Positions 1-8,643 of a stretch of DNA of 64,000 nt are shown here, piece after piece. Below the pieces are notes generated by a model, which had not been told where the DNA came from, searched no databases, and saw only the letters and a list, made by a program, of their open reading frames with translations. Each line of letters opens with the position of its first letter. The first letter of the stretch is position 1. The DNA is from Pseudomonadota bacterium (GTDB lineage: Bacteria; Pseudomonadota; Gammaproteobacteria; Pseudomonadales; Pseudohongiellaceae): assembly GCA_027623555.1 (NCBI GenBank), contig JAQBSZ010000004.1, positions 155,947 through 219,946 on the forward strand, given 5' to 3'. The position numbers and the translations under genes were made by a program.

Positions 1-56
1 CATATTTTGGTTCAGACATGGCAGAAAGTATCGAAGATCAGTTAATTACAGAGTAA
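1..56 (+). CDS. 3' end of an unidentified protein gene
   Basis: Reading frame 3 is open from the window edge and ends at TAA 54-56, giving a hydrophilic acidic tail that finishes in IEDQLITE. A strong intrinsic terminator follows about 35 bases later, which supports this being the true end of a rightward gene. The fragment is too short to assign a family. Confidence 0.45.
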   Translation, partial: YFGSDMAESIEDQLITE

Positions 57-89
57 TCAAAATTGTCAGAAAACTAAACTTGCGGCTAC

Positions 90-117
90 AAAAAACGCAG
101 CCGAAGCTGCGTTTTTT
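90..117 (+). terminator. Rho-independent terminator
   Basis: A six-base-pair GC-rich stem (CGCAGC 96-101 with GCTGCG 106-111) closes a CGAA tetraloop. It is flanked by an A-run on the left and six T residues on the right (112-117). The A and T runs make it able to work in both directions, so it can end both the gene leaving the left edge and the leftward gene at 139-681. Confidence 0.85.
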
Positions 118-138
118 GTCATATTGAGGAAGCAATAT

Positions 139-681
139 CTATTCCTTGATGCAGCCCTTTCTGATATCCACCGGATAATAGAATTCTCCGGCTATTTCAT
201 CGTCAACGCGTGCAGGAGGGAATGCGGGTTCAGTCGGAGAAAGAGGGTCACATGTCCTGAGACCGCCATTCTCAAATTCTGTATCGGTGAGCGCTACCCA
301 CTCATCATCTGAACACACTTTGCCCTCGTAGTAGATAAATGCGGTTTGGTAAGATGGTGGATCATTCTCATTATCAGAAGGAACCAGTATTTCATCAATG
401 GATCTCACTACGGAGGATGTGCAGACCAGAACGGGTGGCTCCGGTTCGCCACAATCCCGAGCATGACCACGGCCGCGGCCTTTCTTGTGGCTCTTGCCAC
501 TCTTGCAGTGCCCCAGGCCCTTGCCCGATTTATCACTCTTATCGCTCTTGAAACTTTTTCCACTCTAGTGGCTTTTCCCACTCTTATCACTCTTATCGCT
601 CTTCCCCTTGGCCATGGCAGTTCCCACGAACAAGGCAAGGCAGATAGTCAGCAAAAAGGTCGTAATTCTCTTCAACTTCAT
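139..681 (-). pseudogene. Secreted Lys/Ser/Gly/His-rich protein interrupted by in-frame TAG
   Basis: An ATG at 679-681 opens a frame with a clear signal peptide (MKLKRITTFL..., cleavage near TAMA). A low-complexity segment built from KSDKSDKSGKSH units follows. Codon 39 is TAG (565-567). The same frame continues without another stop to TAG at 139-141, and just past the stop it resumes the same repeat (SGKSF, KSDKSDKSGK). The distal part is a Cys-containing, then acidic, non-repetitive domain. Without the stop the product would be 180 residues. Lys recurs regularly in the repeat, so a single AAG-to-TAG change would explain the break; readthrough or a base-call error are alternatives. The product is not a recognised family. 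A terminator lies just beyond the 3' end. Confidence 0.6.
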
Positions 682-903
682 CTGGCGCCCCCAAATAGCA
701 TATGACGGAATTTTCCTACGCAGAATTTCGCACAGAAAGAGGAAAAAGTCAGTGAGGTGTTGGGCAATCCCGGGTATAAATCGCAAGATTGTGATGCAGA
801 TCTATATTTTTACCCTGTGTTTTAGCGGGAACTAAAACCCTTCGGTCACAGCTGTGCCACTGCTGCCGCTCGCCAACTCTCACTGTGAAATCCTGGTAAA
901 GAA

Positions 904-2151
904 TTAGTACTTCAGTGGCCTGTAAAAGATCTCTGCATCGAACTCACCTTCCCAGTTTGCCACCGCCGTAGCGACAGAGAGGTCTCCTCCGATATTCACG
1001 CTGGTACGCAGCATATCCAGAGGGCGATCGAAGGGAAGGATGAAGCCAATCACCACGGCGATCTGCTCGGGTGATATGCCGATGGTTTCCATCACCGCTG
1101 CCATCAGGAACAGAGAGGCACCAGGTACCGCTGCAGTACCTATCGATACCAGCGTTGTTGAACCTGCTATCAGCGCATAGTCCGCCAGGCTCAGATCGAT
1201 GCCAAACGCCTGGGCTGCAAATACCGAAACGATGCCGACATACAGCGCCGTGCCATCCATATTGATCGTGGCGCCCAGGGGCAGCACTGTCGAGGCGACA
1301 ATGGGTTTAATGCCCAGGTTCTCTTCTGCCACCGACATGGTAACCGGCAGGGTTGCCGAACTCGACGAGGTGGAGAATGCCACCAGCATCGCATCGCGTG
1401 CACCGCGAAAGAACATCACTGGTGAGAGTTTAAGCATGAGTTTCATGATGATCAGGCCGTGCATGACAACCATATGCACGATACAGCCAATTAACACCGC
1501 TATGGCCAGCGTGATAACGTCCAGCAGTGCAGCAACACCCTGGGTTCCAGACACCCAGGCAATCAGGGCAAACACTCCGAACGGTGCCACTTCCATAACC
1601 CAGTGAGTAATTCGCAGCATGACTTCTGTGGAGGCTTCCATCAGGTCAGCTACCGGTTTACCTTTGTCACCGATCGTGAGCAGACTGACACCCATCAGCA
1701 AGGCAAAAAAGATAATCGCCAGGATATTTCCTTCGGCCAGCGCGGCGATTGGATTGGCGGGAACGATGCTCATCAATCGTTCACCCAGCGGAATAGCCTC
1801 TTGCACCTCACCCGGTACGGCGTTCGACAAATCCACACCGACACCTGGCTGCAAAATGGCAGCAAGGAATAACCCGATACAAATAGCGACAAGAGTGGTA
1901 AGGAGATAGATAGCCAGAGTTTTAACACCGAGTGATCCGAGTTTTGCAGGATCGCCCATCGATACGACCCCGGCAACCAGGGTGACAAAAACCAGCGGCA
2001 CAACAACCATGCGAATGAGACGGATAAACAGATTGCCGATCCAGACGATGCTTTCAGACCCCGGGCCCCAGATCGTTCCGACGATAACACCCAGGACTAA
2101 TGCAGCCAGGATGCGTTTCCATAAGGCTATCTCAAACCAGGTACCAATCAT
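904..2151 (-). CDS. Dicarboxylate/amino acid:cation symporter (DAACS family)
   Basis: This inner-membrane secondary transporter of the GltP/DctA/SstT type probably takes up C4-dicarboxylates or acidic or small amino acids with Na+ or H+. The 415-residue length matches the family. The serine-rich re-entrant loop (STSSSSATLP) and the later substrate and ion motif NMDGTALY are both present, with multiple hydrophobic helices throughout. The ATG at 2151 (MIGTWFE) is chosen because GGGGGAAG sits just upstream; a longer frame to 2235 would run into the neighbouring gene. Substrate cannot be set from sequence. It is transcribed in the same direction as the metallo-beta-lactamase-fold gene upstream. 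Confidence 0.9.
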   Translation of the reverse strand: MIGTWFEIALWKRILAALVLGVIVGTIWGPGSESIVWIGNLFIRLIRMVVVPLVFVTLVAGVVSMGDPAKLGSLGVKTLAIYLLTTLVAICIGLFLAAILQPGVGVDLSNAVPGEVQEAIPLGERLMSIVPANPIAALAEGNILAIIFFALLMGVSLLTIGDKGKPVADLMEASTEVMLRITHWVMEVAPFGVFALIAWVSGTQGVAALLDVITLAIAVLIGCIVHMVVMHGLIIMKLMLKLSPVMFFRGARDAMLVAFSTSSSSATLPVTMSVAEENLGIKPIVASTVLPLGATINMDGTALYVGIVSVFAAQAFGIDLSLADYALIAGSTTLVSIGTAAVPGASLFLMAAVMETIGISPEQIAVVIGFILPFDRPLDMLRTSVNIGGDLSVATAVANWEGEFDAEIFYRPLKY

Positions 2152-2197
2152 GCACTTCCCCCCATTGTCGGTAAACGAGTAAACCTGTTGGATAGTT

Positions 2198-3136
2198 TCA
2201 GGGAAGTTCCCTATAGAGAGTAGCAACAGCGGCACTCATTCTCCTGCTGTCACTCTTCCACTGTGGGTATTGCTCGGAAAATTCAGTATTCAGCCGGGCT
2301 GCTGCGTCATTCTCAGAAAGCCCCTGTTGCTTCAACAAGCGAGTTTCTTCTGTCAGGGCTGCAAAGAGTTGTCGCCAGTTCTCCAGCATCGATTTATCGC
2401 CGATCGAACCATGGGCACCGACAATTACTGACGGATCAAGTTCTTCCAGGTGATCCAGAAATTCAACCCAGCGCGCAACGGAGCCATTGACAGCATCGAG
2501 TGAAGGAAACACACCGAGCATTACTGTGTCACCGGTAAAGAGAACGGCTTCTTCTTCTACAAAAACCAGAGTATCTCCCTGGGTATGCAGGGACCCCGAC
2601 TGAAATAGGCGCGCAGTCAATCCACCGAGGTCGAGGACTATTTCATCTTCAAACAGGATGTCGGCAACGGGATAATCGACTCCCGAAAGCAGCTCAGCGG
2701 TTACAGCCGACCGGCGGGCGAAGAGGTTCTTTATTCCCTCGCCATTGGCCATTTCCTCCTGCTGCACCTTTGCTGTTATCAACAAGGCCTCACTGCCAAG
2801 GCCTGCAGTACCCAGCGTGTGCTCAGGATGATAATGCGTGGTCACCACATAGAGGATTGTATTGCTACTGACCCGATTGACGGCTTGCAGAATGGTTTCG
2901 CCATTGCGCGGCCCCAGTCCAGTATCAACAACCAAAGTGGCTCTTTTCCCAACTATTATTCCCACATTGGGTACCAGTGGAACAAAGTTGTCTGGAATTG
3001 CGTAGACGCTTGCCGACACCTGCTGCATCCGGTCCGCCTGAATAAGCGGCTCATTATCTTGTGCATGCACGGAAAAATTAACCCATAAGACAGGAATCAA
3101 TCCTAGTATTCCTGAAAACGGATGGGATCCTTTCAT
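2198..3136 (-). CDS. Secreted metallo-beta-lactamase-fold hydrolase
   Basis: The protein has a signal peptide (MKGSHPFSG..., ending near VHAQ) and then an MBL domain, so a periplasmic hydrolase is expected. The metal motif at residues 101-106 reads HYHPEH; the usual form is HxHxDH, so the Asp ligand is replaced by Glu. DTGLGP (71-76), TGDTVM and GAHGS correspond to other MBL motifs. Similarity is to the SoxH/quinoprotein-relay-type branch rather than to resistance lactamases; substrate is unknown. The ATG at 3136 is preferred over one at 3184 because it begins the signal peptide and has GGAAAA upstream. It is divergent from fpr, with about 90 bases between the starts. Confidence 0.8.
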   Translation of the reverse strand: MKGSHPFSGILGLIPVLWVNFSVHAQDNEPLIQADRMQQVSASVYAIPDNFVPLVPNVGIIVGKRATLVVDTGLGPRNGETILQAVNRVSSNTILYVVTTHYHPEHTLGTAGLGSEALLITAKVQQEEMANGEGIKNLFARRSAVTAELLSGVDYPVADILFEDEIVLDLGGLTARLFQSGSLHTQGDTLVFVEEEAVLFTGDTVMLGVFPSLDAVNGSVARWVEFLDHLEELDPSVIVGAHGSIGDKSMLENWRQLFAALTEETRLLKQQGLSENDAAARLNTEFSEQYPQWKSDSRRMSAAVATLYRELP

Positions 3137-3226
3137 TTTGGTTTTCCGGCCATTAGTACTTGCTAGGAGACTATAGAAATTCATACCATAGTTCCAGTAC
3201 TTAGCGACGCATCAACAGGACCCGGC

Positions 3227-3970
3227 ATGGCGCAATGGATACAGGGAACAGTCGTCGACAATATTCACTGGACTGAGAATCTCTTTTCGTTAAAGATTGA
3301 TGCAATCGTCGACAGCTTTAGCGCCGGGCAGTTCACCAGCCTGGCGCTGGACATCGACGGTAAACGCGTTGCGCGTCCTTACTCCTACCTGAGCTCACCC
3401 GACCAGCTTCCCCTGGAATTCTTTTTCTATACCGCCACCGACGGCGTGCTTTCCAATGCATTGGTTAGACTGCAGGCAGGTGACCCGGTCTGGGTCAAGC
3501 AAAAGGCAAACGGCTTCTTTGTGCTCAATGAAATTCCCGAAGCCGAAGAACTCTGGATGCTGGGAACCGGTACTGGAGTCGCGCCTTTCTTCTCGATACT
3601 GAACACCGATGAACCCTGGCAACGATTCAAGACTATAGTTCTGGTACACGCCGTTCGCACCGAGGCGGATTTGCGTTACCAGGAGATGATTGCAAGGCTG
3701 CAGAACAATTACGGCGAGCGCTTCTCATTCCAGGCCTTCGTCAGCCGTGAATCGGTGCCTGGCACCATTACCGGCCGCATTCCTGCCGCCATCGAAAACG
3801 GCTCGCTGGAGCATAGCGTGGGACGCAAAATGCGTGTCGATAAATCGCATTTCATGCTCTGCGGCAATCCCGACATGGTGAAAGATTCGGTCGATATTTT
3901 GAAGAGTCGGGGCTTCACCAAGAACAGAAGACGCACGCCGGGGCATATTACCGTTGAGAATTACTGGTAG
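3227..3970 (+). CDS. fpr: Ferredoxin--NADP reductase
   Basis: This FAD enzyme transfers electrons between NADPH and ferredoxin or flavodoxin in the cytoplasm and supports Fe-S repair and the oxidative stress response. The 247-residue length matches bacterial Fpr. FAD binding is shown by RPYSYLS at 50-56, NADP binding by GTGTGVAPF at 113-121, and CGNPDM near the end contributes to the nicotinamide site. The C-terminus VENYW closely resembles the VEKYW ending typical of the gammaproteobacterial enzyme, whose last aromatic residue stacks on the flavin. It appears monocistronic and converges on the HAAS-domain gene. Confidence 0.92.
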   Translation: MAQWIQGTVVDNIHWTENLFSLKIDAIVDSFSAGQFTSLALDIDGKRVARPYSYLSSPDQLPLEFFFYTATDGVLSNALVRLQAGDPVWVKQKANGFFVLNEIPEAEELWMLGTGTGVAPFFSILNTDEPWQRFKTIVLVHAVRTEADLRYQEMIARLQNNYGERFSFQAFVSRESVPGTITGRIPAAIENGSLEHSVGRKMRVDKSHFMLCGNPDMVKDSVDILKSRGFTKNRRRTPGHITVENYW

Positions 3971-4058
3971 TTCCAGTGGGTTAGAATTGTGGTGTTGTCC
4001 AGGTTTGCTTTCCAGCGCACTGGCCAGTGTTAAGACCAGATTTCGTGTTGCAATAATT

Positions 4059-5021
4059 TCAGGGTTGCGCACTTTCCTCACTCTCAGAATTTGCAAATGA
4101 TGCGGTTGCCTTACGCCAGTAGATTAGTATTGAAATAACAATTGCTACTATAAAAGCCCTTACGACAAAGGTGAAAGTGGAGAATAAACTCGCCGGCAAA
4201 TCCGGGTAGCTGTTTCTGAATCCTCCGGTGTCCATCGTCAATGTCACAATGCAGCCGGCGAGCAGAATGAGTTCGGTCCCGATTCGCAAACTGAGTCGCG
4301 ACCAGGTCCATACCTGGTTGAATATCAGATAGAAGTATTGCGGAATCAGGAATAGCAGCTGAATCTTCATCCATAGCACCAGTGTATGGAAGGGATTGCC
4401 TGTTTGGCCGAACAGTACGGTGACGCTGTGATCAAGATTTACCATATTCAGTATGACCAGCCAGGTAATTGTTGCAACGACGGAGAAAATTGCTCCCCAG
4501 GCTGTCGCCACGGCCTGTCTCGGAGGCGCCGCTGAGGAGGGAGACCAACTGTCGAGGTAATTATTGCGTTCAATAATCCATTGCGTAGTAATGAAGCCAC
4601 CGGTAGTAAAGCCAATTATGTAGATATAGGTATTAACAAACATCCATACGCGGGAAACATCACCGATATCGAGAGCGAAGAAGAAATCGACAGCGAGTAA
4701 CAGAAGCAATATCGCGGTGGAGATACTCAACGAGGCGATGATTGAAGTCCTGAAATAGGGATAAAAATCCGGGCCGATTAGAGATCGGCCCGAGCCTTGA
4801 TACTGGGCGGCAACCCGGAACGGATGACCGTATTCACTCAGCAATTTGATGATGGCCGCGTCCTTCATATCCTCACCGGATTCCTCTTGGAGTTCATTTA
4901 TCTTCTCCTGGATATTGGCCTTAAGCTCATCGGCGATATCGTCACGTGATTTACGTGGCAGGAAGGTCCTGACTTCCGCGATGTATTTTTCCAGAGGACT
5001 GTGTTGTGTAAACAAGTTCAT
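4059..5021 (-). CDS. HAAS-domain multi-pass membrane protein
   Basis: The N-terminal 60 or so residues form a charged helical HAAS (DUF1700-like) segment (EVRTFLPRKSRDDIADEL). About six hydrophobic helices follow between residue 90 and the C-terminus. HAAS proteins are commonly encoded next to PadR regulators and are thought to act with them as membrane sensors or effectors. Here the gene overlaps the padR gene by four bases (5018-5021), so translation is probably coupled. The molecular activity is unknown. Expression is probably controlled by the repeat at 5371-5410. Confidence 0.75.
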   Translation of the reverse strand: MNLFTQHSPLEKYIAEVRTFLPRKSRDDIADELKANIQEKINELQEESGEDMKDAAIIKLLSEYGHPFRVAAQYQGSGRSLIGPDFYPYFRTSIIASLSISTAILLLLLAVDFFFALDIGDVSRVWMFVNTYIYIIGFTTGGFITTQWIIERNNYLDSWSPSSAAPPRQAVATAWGAIFSVVATITWLVILNMVNLDHSVTVLFGQTGNPFHTLVLWMKIQLLFLIPQYFYLIFNQVWTWSRLSLRIGTELILLAGCIVTLTMDTGGFRNSYPDLPASLFSTFTFVVRAFIVAIVISILIYWRKATASFANSESEESAQP

Positions 5022-5350
5022 GCTCTTACCTCCGCTATGCTCAGAATCGATCGATTGAGTTGTTCCCAGTCTGATCTGAGTACTGCTAAAATTTCTTCGC
5101 CACGTTGAGAGATCTGGTAGTAACGACGCTTGCGCCCTTCTTCACTGCTCCAGCGGCTGTTCAACAGGCCGTAGGATTCCAGCCGGCGCACCAGGGGATA
5201 GAGGGTACCTTCCTCAATATCGATGTTTACTAGCTGCAAAGCCTTGCGCAGTGAGTAGCCATACTGTTCCTCGCGCAGTGCTGTAAGCACTGCCAGGATC
5301 AATATGCCGCGCCGTAGCTCCAGGCGCATGGCTTCCAGTTTTTCACTCAT
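5018..5350 (-). CDS. PadR family transcriptional regulator
   Basis: The 110-residue protein is a winged-helix PadR repressor with a short C-terminal dimerisation helix. The recognisable segments are LAVLTALREEQYGYSLRKAL, then EEGTLYPLVRRLESYGLL, then RKRRYYQISQRGEEIL. The ATG at 5350 has GGGAG upstream. It is the first gene of a two-gene operon with the HAAS-domain membrane protein. Two nearly identical 17-bp sites lie 21-60 bases upstream of its start, which suggests autoregulation. The inducing signal is not evident. Confidence 0.9.
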   Translation of the reverse strand: MSEKLEAMRLELRRGILILAVLTALREEQYGYSLRKALQLVNIDIEEGTLYPLVRRLESYGLLNSRWSSEEGRKRRYYQISQRGEEILAVLRSDWEQLNRSILSIAEVRA

Positions 5351-5370
5351 ATCCAGTCTCCCATCTACTT

Positions 5371-5410
5371 ACTGTGTACCGCACAGTGTTGATACTGTAT
5401 ACCGCACAGT
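5371..5410. promoter_or_regulatory. Tandem operator-like repeats upstream of padR
   Basis: Two 17-bp copies, ACTGTGTACCGCACAGT at 5371-5387 and ACTGTATACCGCACAGT at 5394-5410, differ at one base and are spaced 23 bp apart. Each has dyad symmetry (CTGTG/A, five bases, CACAG). Size, symmetry and position just upstream of padR fit an autoregulatory operator. Binding is inferred. Confidence 0.7.
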
Positions 5411-5476
5411 AAAGCAAGGCAAGCTTTTATTGTGAGCTTTTCAGAATGGAAAAATCAGTCTTGCGGCGGGGTTATC

Positions 5477-7138
5477 TTATTGATATTGCGAGGGAATTTT
5501 TCTGGCTGCGCTGAGTTTCTCAAAGCGGGCACCGATATCGATCAGGTCCTGTTCACTGAATGATGGGGCTATCAGGGTTAGCCCGACGGGTCTGCCACTG
5601 GCCTCATAGCCCATGGGGATGGTGAGAGCCGGGAAGTTGGCCAGTGCCGCAATGCCAGCATGGCGATTGTTGACCGAAAGCATGACGTCGAGTTGGTTGT
5701 CATCGAACAGTGATTCCAGTGCAGTTCGCGCGTTGGATTGTAAGTCCTCTCTCAACGACTCCAGCTGAGCAGCGCTCAGGTTTAATTCATCCATCATTTC
5801 CACCAGAGCCTGGCCATAGGGCGCCCGCACATCGAGATCGGCTGCATTAAACAAACGCAGCGTGGCAATGGAATCAATGCTGGCTCCATCTGCTGCATAC
5901 TTTTGTAGATAAAGTGCCAGGTCTCTTACCATTTCCCCACCGAGTAACTGCTCGAATCCTGTACCACGCTCATAGTCTAGAGTAACCTCGACGATAGAGG
6001 CGTCATTTTCTGATAACAAGCGCAGTGCATTCTGATAGAAGTCGTTGTCAGCAAAATCGATCAGAGCACCCAGGCGCTTATCAGTCAATGCTACATCCCG
6101 ATACTCCAGCGACAGGTCCACGCTTAACAGAGGCATGGCCGTATCGTCTTCATCGTAACCAGCCATGGCATTGAATAGAATCACAGCATCGGCAACTGAG
6201 CGGGTCATCGGGCCGGTGGTGTCCAGGGTTGCTGATATCGGCACTACCCCGCTGCGACTGATGGTGCCGGTGGTAGGTTTCAGGCCAACCAGTGAGTTGG
6301 CGCTGGAGGGTGACAGAATTGACCCGGAAGTCTCCGATCCGATGGCAACGGTTGCATAATTGGCGGCGACAGTAGCGCCACTGCCGGCGCTGGACCCGCC
6401 TGTATTGAATTCCAACCGACCATAAGGGTTCAGGGTCTGCCCGCCCATCGCGCTATAACCCGAGGGGCAATCGTTGCAGAAGAAATAGGCCCACTCACTG
6501 AGATTCGCCTTGCCAAGAATAACGGCGCCTTTCTCCAGCAGTCTGTCAGTAATAAAGGCATTGGCTGCGTAATTGTTTTGTAAGGCAATCGCTCCGGCAG
6601 TGGTGGCCATGCCGGCGGCGCCAATATTGTCTTTGAGTAGCACCGGAATGCCATAGATGGAATCTAAGGCTACCCGCGCGCCCTGGCGGCGTTGCGCATC
6701 AAGCTCGCGGGCGCGTTGTATCGCATTGGGGTTCAGTGCAATTACACCATTTATATACAGGGACTCATCAGTTTCAATCTCACGTATTCGATAGAGATAG
6801 AACGTGGTCAGTGTTTCATAGCTCAGCCTGCCTTCGACAATAGCGCGCTGAATCTCGGTAATGGGCTGATCGAGAATCTGCGCTTTGTAGGATCGATATT
6901 GATCGGCAGAGAAATTACTCAACTCTTCGGCAAAAGGCGCCCAGAGTGAGTCTTTATCCAGAACTCTGGATTGCAGCAGCTGGTAATGCATGCTGTCGTT
7001 TTCATGAGCCGCCAGTCTTGCCAGATCAGCCGATTCGTCATAGCGCTGCCACGCTGAGTTGTTTTCAGCGGCAATGACTACTCCACTGAGCAGGCTGGCC
7101 AGAAAAATTGTCAGCGATATTCGAGGCAATTTATTCAC
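5477..7138 (-). CDS. Secreted amidase signature family hydrolase
   Basis: This amidase signature (AS) enzyme should hydrolyse a carboxamide by the Ser-cisSer-Lys mechanism. The likely catalytic residues are Lys169 in LLKDNIG, the cis-Ser in GGSSAGSGA (247-255), and nucleophile Ser273 in GSETSGSI. A signal peptide (MNKLPRISLT..., cleavage near VIAAE) places it in the periplasm. The 553-residue length is typical of long exported AS proteins. The start at 7138 is GTG and the ribosome site is weak, so the exact start is uncertain. It follows the efflux operon in the same direction, separated by a CBS-domain relic. Natural substrate is unknown. Confidence 0.88.
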   Translation of the reverse strand: MNKLPRISLTIFLASLLSGVVIAAENNSAWQRYDESADLARLAAHENDSMHYQLLQSRVLDKDSLWAPFAEELSNFSADQYRSYKAQILDQPITEIQRAIVEGRLSYETLTTFYLYRIREIETDESLYINGVIALNPNAIQRARELDAQRRQGARVALDSIYGIPVLLKDNIGAAGMATTAGAIALQNNYAANAFITDRLLEKGAVILGKANLSEWAYFFCNDCPSGYSAMGGQTLNPYGRLEFNTGGSSAGSGATVAANYATVAIGSETSGSILSPSSANSLVGLKPTTGTISRSGVVPISATLDTTGPMTRSVADAVILFNAMAGYDEDDTAMPLLSVDLSLEYRDVALTDKRLGALIDFADNDFYQNALRLLSENDASIVEVTLDYERGTGFEQLLGGEMVRDLALYLQKYAADGASIDSIATLRLFNAADLDVRAPYGQALVEMMDELNLSAAQLESLREDLQSNARTALESLFDDNQLDVMLSVNNRHAGIAALANFPALTIPMGYEASGRPVGLTLIAPSFSEQDLIDIGARFEKLSAARKIPSQYQ

Positions 7139-7147
7139 CTTGCAGAT

Positions 7148-7285
7148 TCACAGTCCGTAGTAATTCAGAATCGATTCACGGGTAATCACACCAATACACT
7201 TATAACCAGGGAATGTAGAGGACTCTAATACAAGCAGCGCATCATCTCCACTGCTCTTGATCAGGTTAGCCGCGCAAACGACTAC
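7148..7285 (-). pseudogene. Relic of a CBS-domain protein C-terminus
   Basis: Between the amidase and the MacB-type permease a leftward frame of about 45 codons has no start codon. It ends at TGA 7148-7150. It reads ALLVLESSTFPGYKCIGV followed by ITRESILNYYGL, which looks like the last strand and helix of a CBS domain (the IGVITRESIL pattern is typical). It is preceded in frame by a stop overlapping the end of the permease gene. It is interpreted as the surviving tail of a deleted gene; the family call rests on a short match. Confidence 0.4.
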
Positions 7286-8643
7286 TCATGCCGCAAAGCT
7301 TCAACTGGATCCATATCCGCCGCCCGCATTGACGGATATATCCCGAAGATCACTCCGATCATCGCCGAGATAGAAAACGCCAGTACCGGTGCAATTGGCG
7401 TAACGATGGTAGTCATACCCCAGAAAGCGGAAATGATAAAAGGAATCATTATTCCCAACACCACGCCGATCAAGCCGCCTACTCCTGACAGGATGACGGC
7501 CTCTATCAGAAACTGGGCAATAATGTCTCGCTTCTTGGCACCCAGTGCACGACGAATGCCAATCTCGCGGGTACGCTCGGTGACGCTGGCCAGCATGATA
7601 TTCATAATGCCAATGCCCCCCACCAACAGAGAGATACCGGCAATCGCTCCAGCCACAATCGAGTCACGAAGAGCACTCTCTTCGGCCTGGCGTAAAAGCG
7701 CCAACGGCACCTCGATAGTGTAGTCCACCTTCTTGTGGCGACGCTGCAGGATCTGATCGATTATCTCCCCGACTTCGATAACGGCTTCCTGATCATCCAC
7801 CTGGATTATCGCTTCATGCAGCTCGACAGTCTCAGACTCCATGCCACCGGCGGTTTGCCGAGTTGTGGTCTCGCCAAACCGGCTCTTGGAAGCCGAAAAA
7901 GGAATAAAGATTCGACTCGGTGCCGAATTGGAAGCACCCGCCTGGTTTTGCCCCAGGTTGGAAAAACCTTCCGGTTCCATAATGCCGATTACGTTGTAGT
8001 AGTCACTGTCTATCTTGATCGAGCCACCCAGTGGATTGTCGATCGGAAACAGCGCATCGGCTACTTCGGCACTCAGTACTACTACGTTGGCATGATCGCG
8101 AACTTCAGATTCGCTGAAGAATCGGCCTGCCTGCAGATTGTAGTTTCGTGAGACAGGGTAATCCACCGCCGTACCCACTACATCGGTATTCATGCTGATG
8201 CCGAGGTTCCACACGTTTTTCTTCACGATCCGAGAGGCGATGACATTGGAGATGCCCGGTATCGAATTGCGAATCGTATCGACATCCATCAGGGTAAGGC
8301 CGTAGACAATAGCCTGGGGAGGCCCGAAACCCTGCCGACTGGTTTCTTCAACTTCTGCTGGCTTCACACTCTTCACCAGGATATTGCTGGCACCGAGGTC
8401 GCGAAATTGCTGCTGGGCTTCGAAACTGGCGCCCTCACTCACCGCCAGCATGGCAATAACGGCGGCCACACCGATGACGATGCCCAATACTGTCAGCAGT
8501 GAGCGCAGTCCATGGGAATAAATACTCTTGATACCGACCTGGGTGATCTTCTTGTAACGAACCAGACTGAATCTCACCCTTCCCGAAGAATGGCTGTGGG
8601 CAGCGGGCCGGGTGAGTGGAGATTCAAGAATCGCGTCGGTCAT
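7282..8643 (-). CDS. MacB/LolC-type ABC transporter permease
   Basis: The inner-membrane subunit has an N-terminal transmembrane helix (SLLTVLGIVIGVAAVIAML), a large periplasmic MacB_PCD domain, and a C-terminal FtsX domain with three helices (from GAIAGISLLVGGIGIMNIML). The motif VTERTREIGIRRALGAKKRDI is the coupling helix seen in MacB-type permeases. Such four-TM mechanotransmission subunits drive efflux of peptides, lipids or drugs through a TolC-type duct. The ATG at 8643 is preferred (GTGGAAAG upstream); it overlaps the ATPase gene by 20 bases. This is the last gene of the efflux operon. Confidence 0.9.
   Translation of the reverse strand: MTDAILESPLTRPAAHSHSSGRVRFSLVRYKKITQVGIKSIYSHGLRSLLTVLGIVIGVAAVIAMLAVSEGASFEAQQQFRDLGASNILVKSVKPAEVEETSRQGFGPPQAIVYGLTLMDVDTIRNSIPGISNVIASRIVKKNVWNLGISMNTDVVGTAVDYPVSRNYNLQAGRFFSESEVRDHANVVVLSAEVADALFPIDNPLGGSIKIDSDYYNVIGIMEPEGFSNLGQNQAGASNSAPSRIFIPFSASKSRFGETTTRQTAGGMESETVELHEAIIQVDDQEAVIEVGEIIDQILQRRHKKVDYTIEVPLALLRQAEESALRDSIVAGAIAGISLLVGGIGIMNIMLASVTERTREIGIRRALGAKKRDIIAQFLIEAVILSGVGGLIGVVLGIMIPFIISAFWGMTTIVTPIAPVLAFSISAMIGVIFGIYPSMRAADMDPVEALRHE

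Noticed and set aside
408..638. Alternative leftward frame across the Lys/Ser repeat
   Set aside because: It has Arg/Ala/Val-rich frame-shifted composition and no signal peptide; the frame of 139-681 explains the region better.
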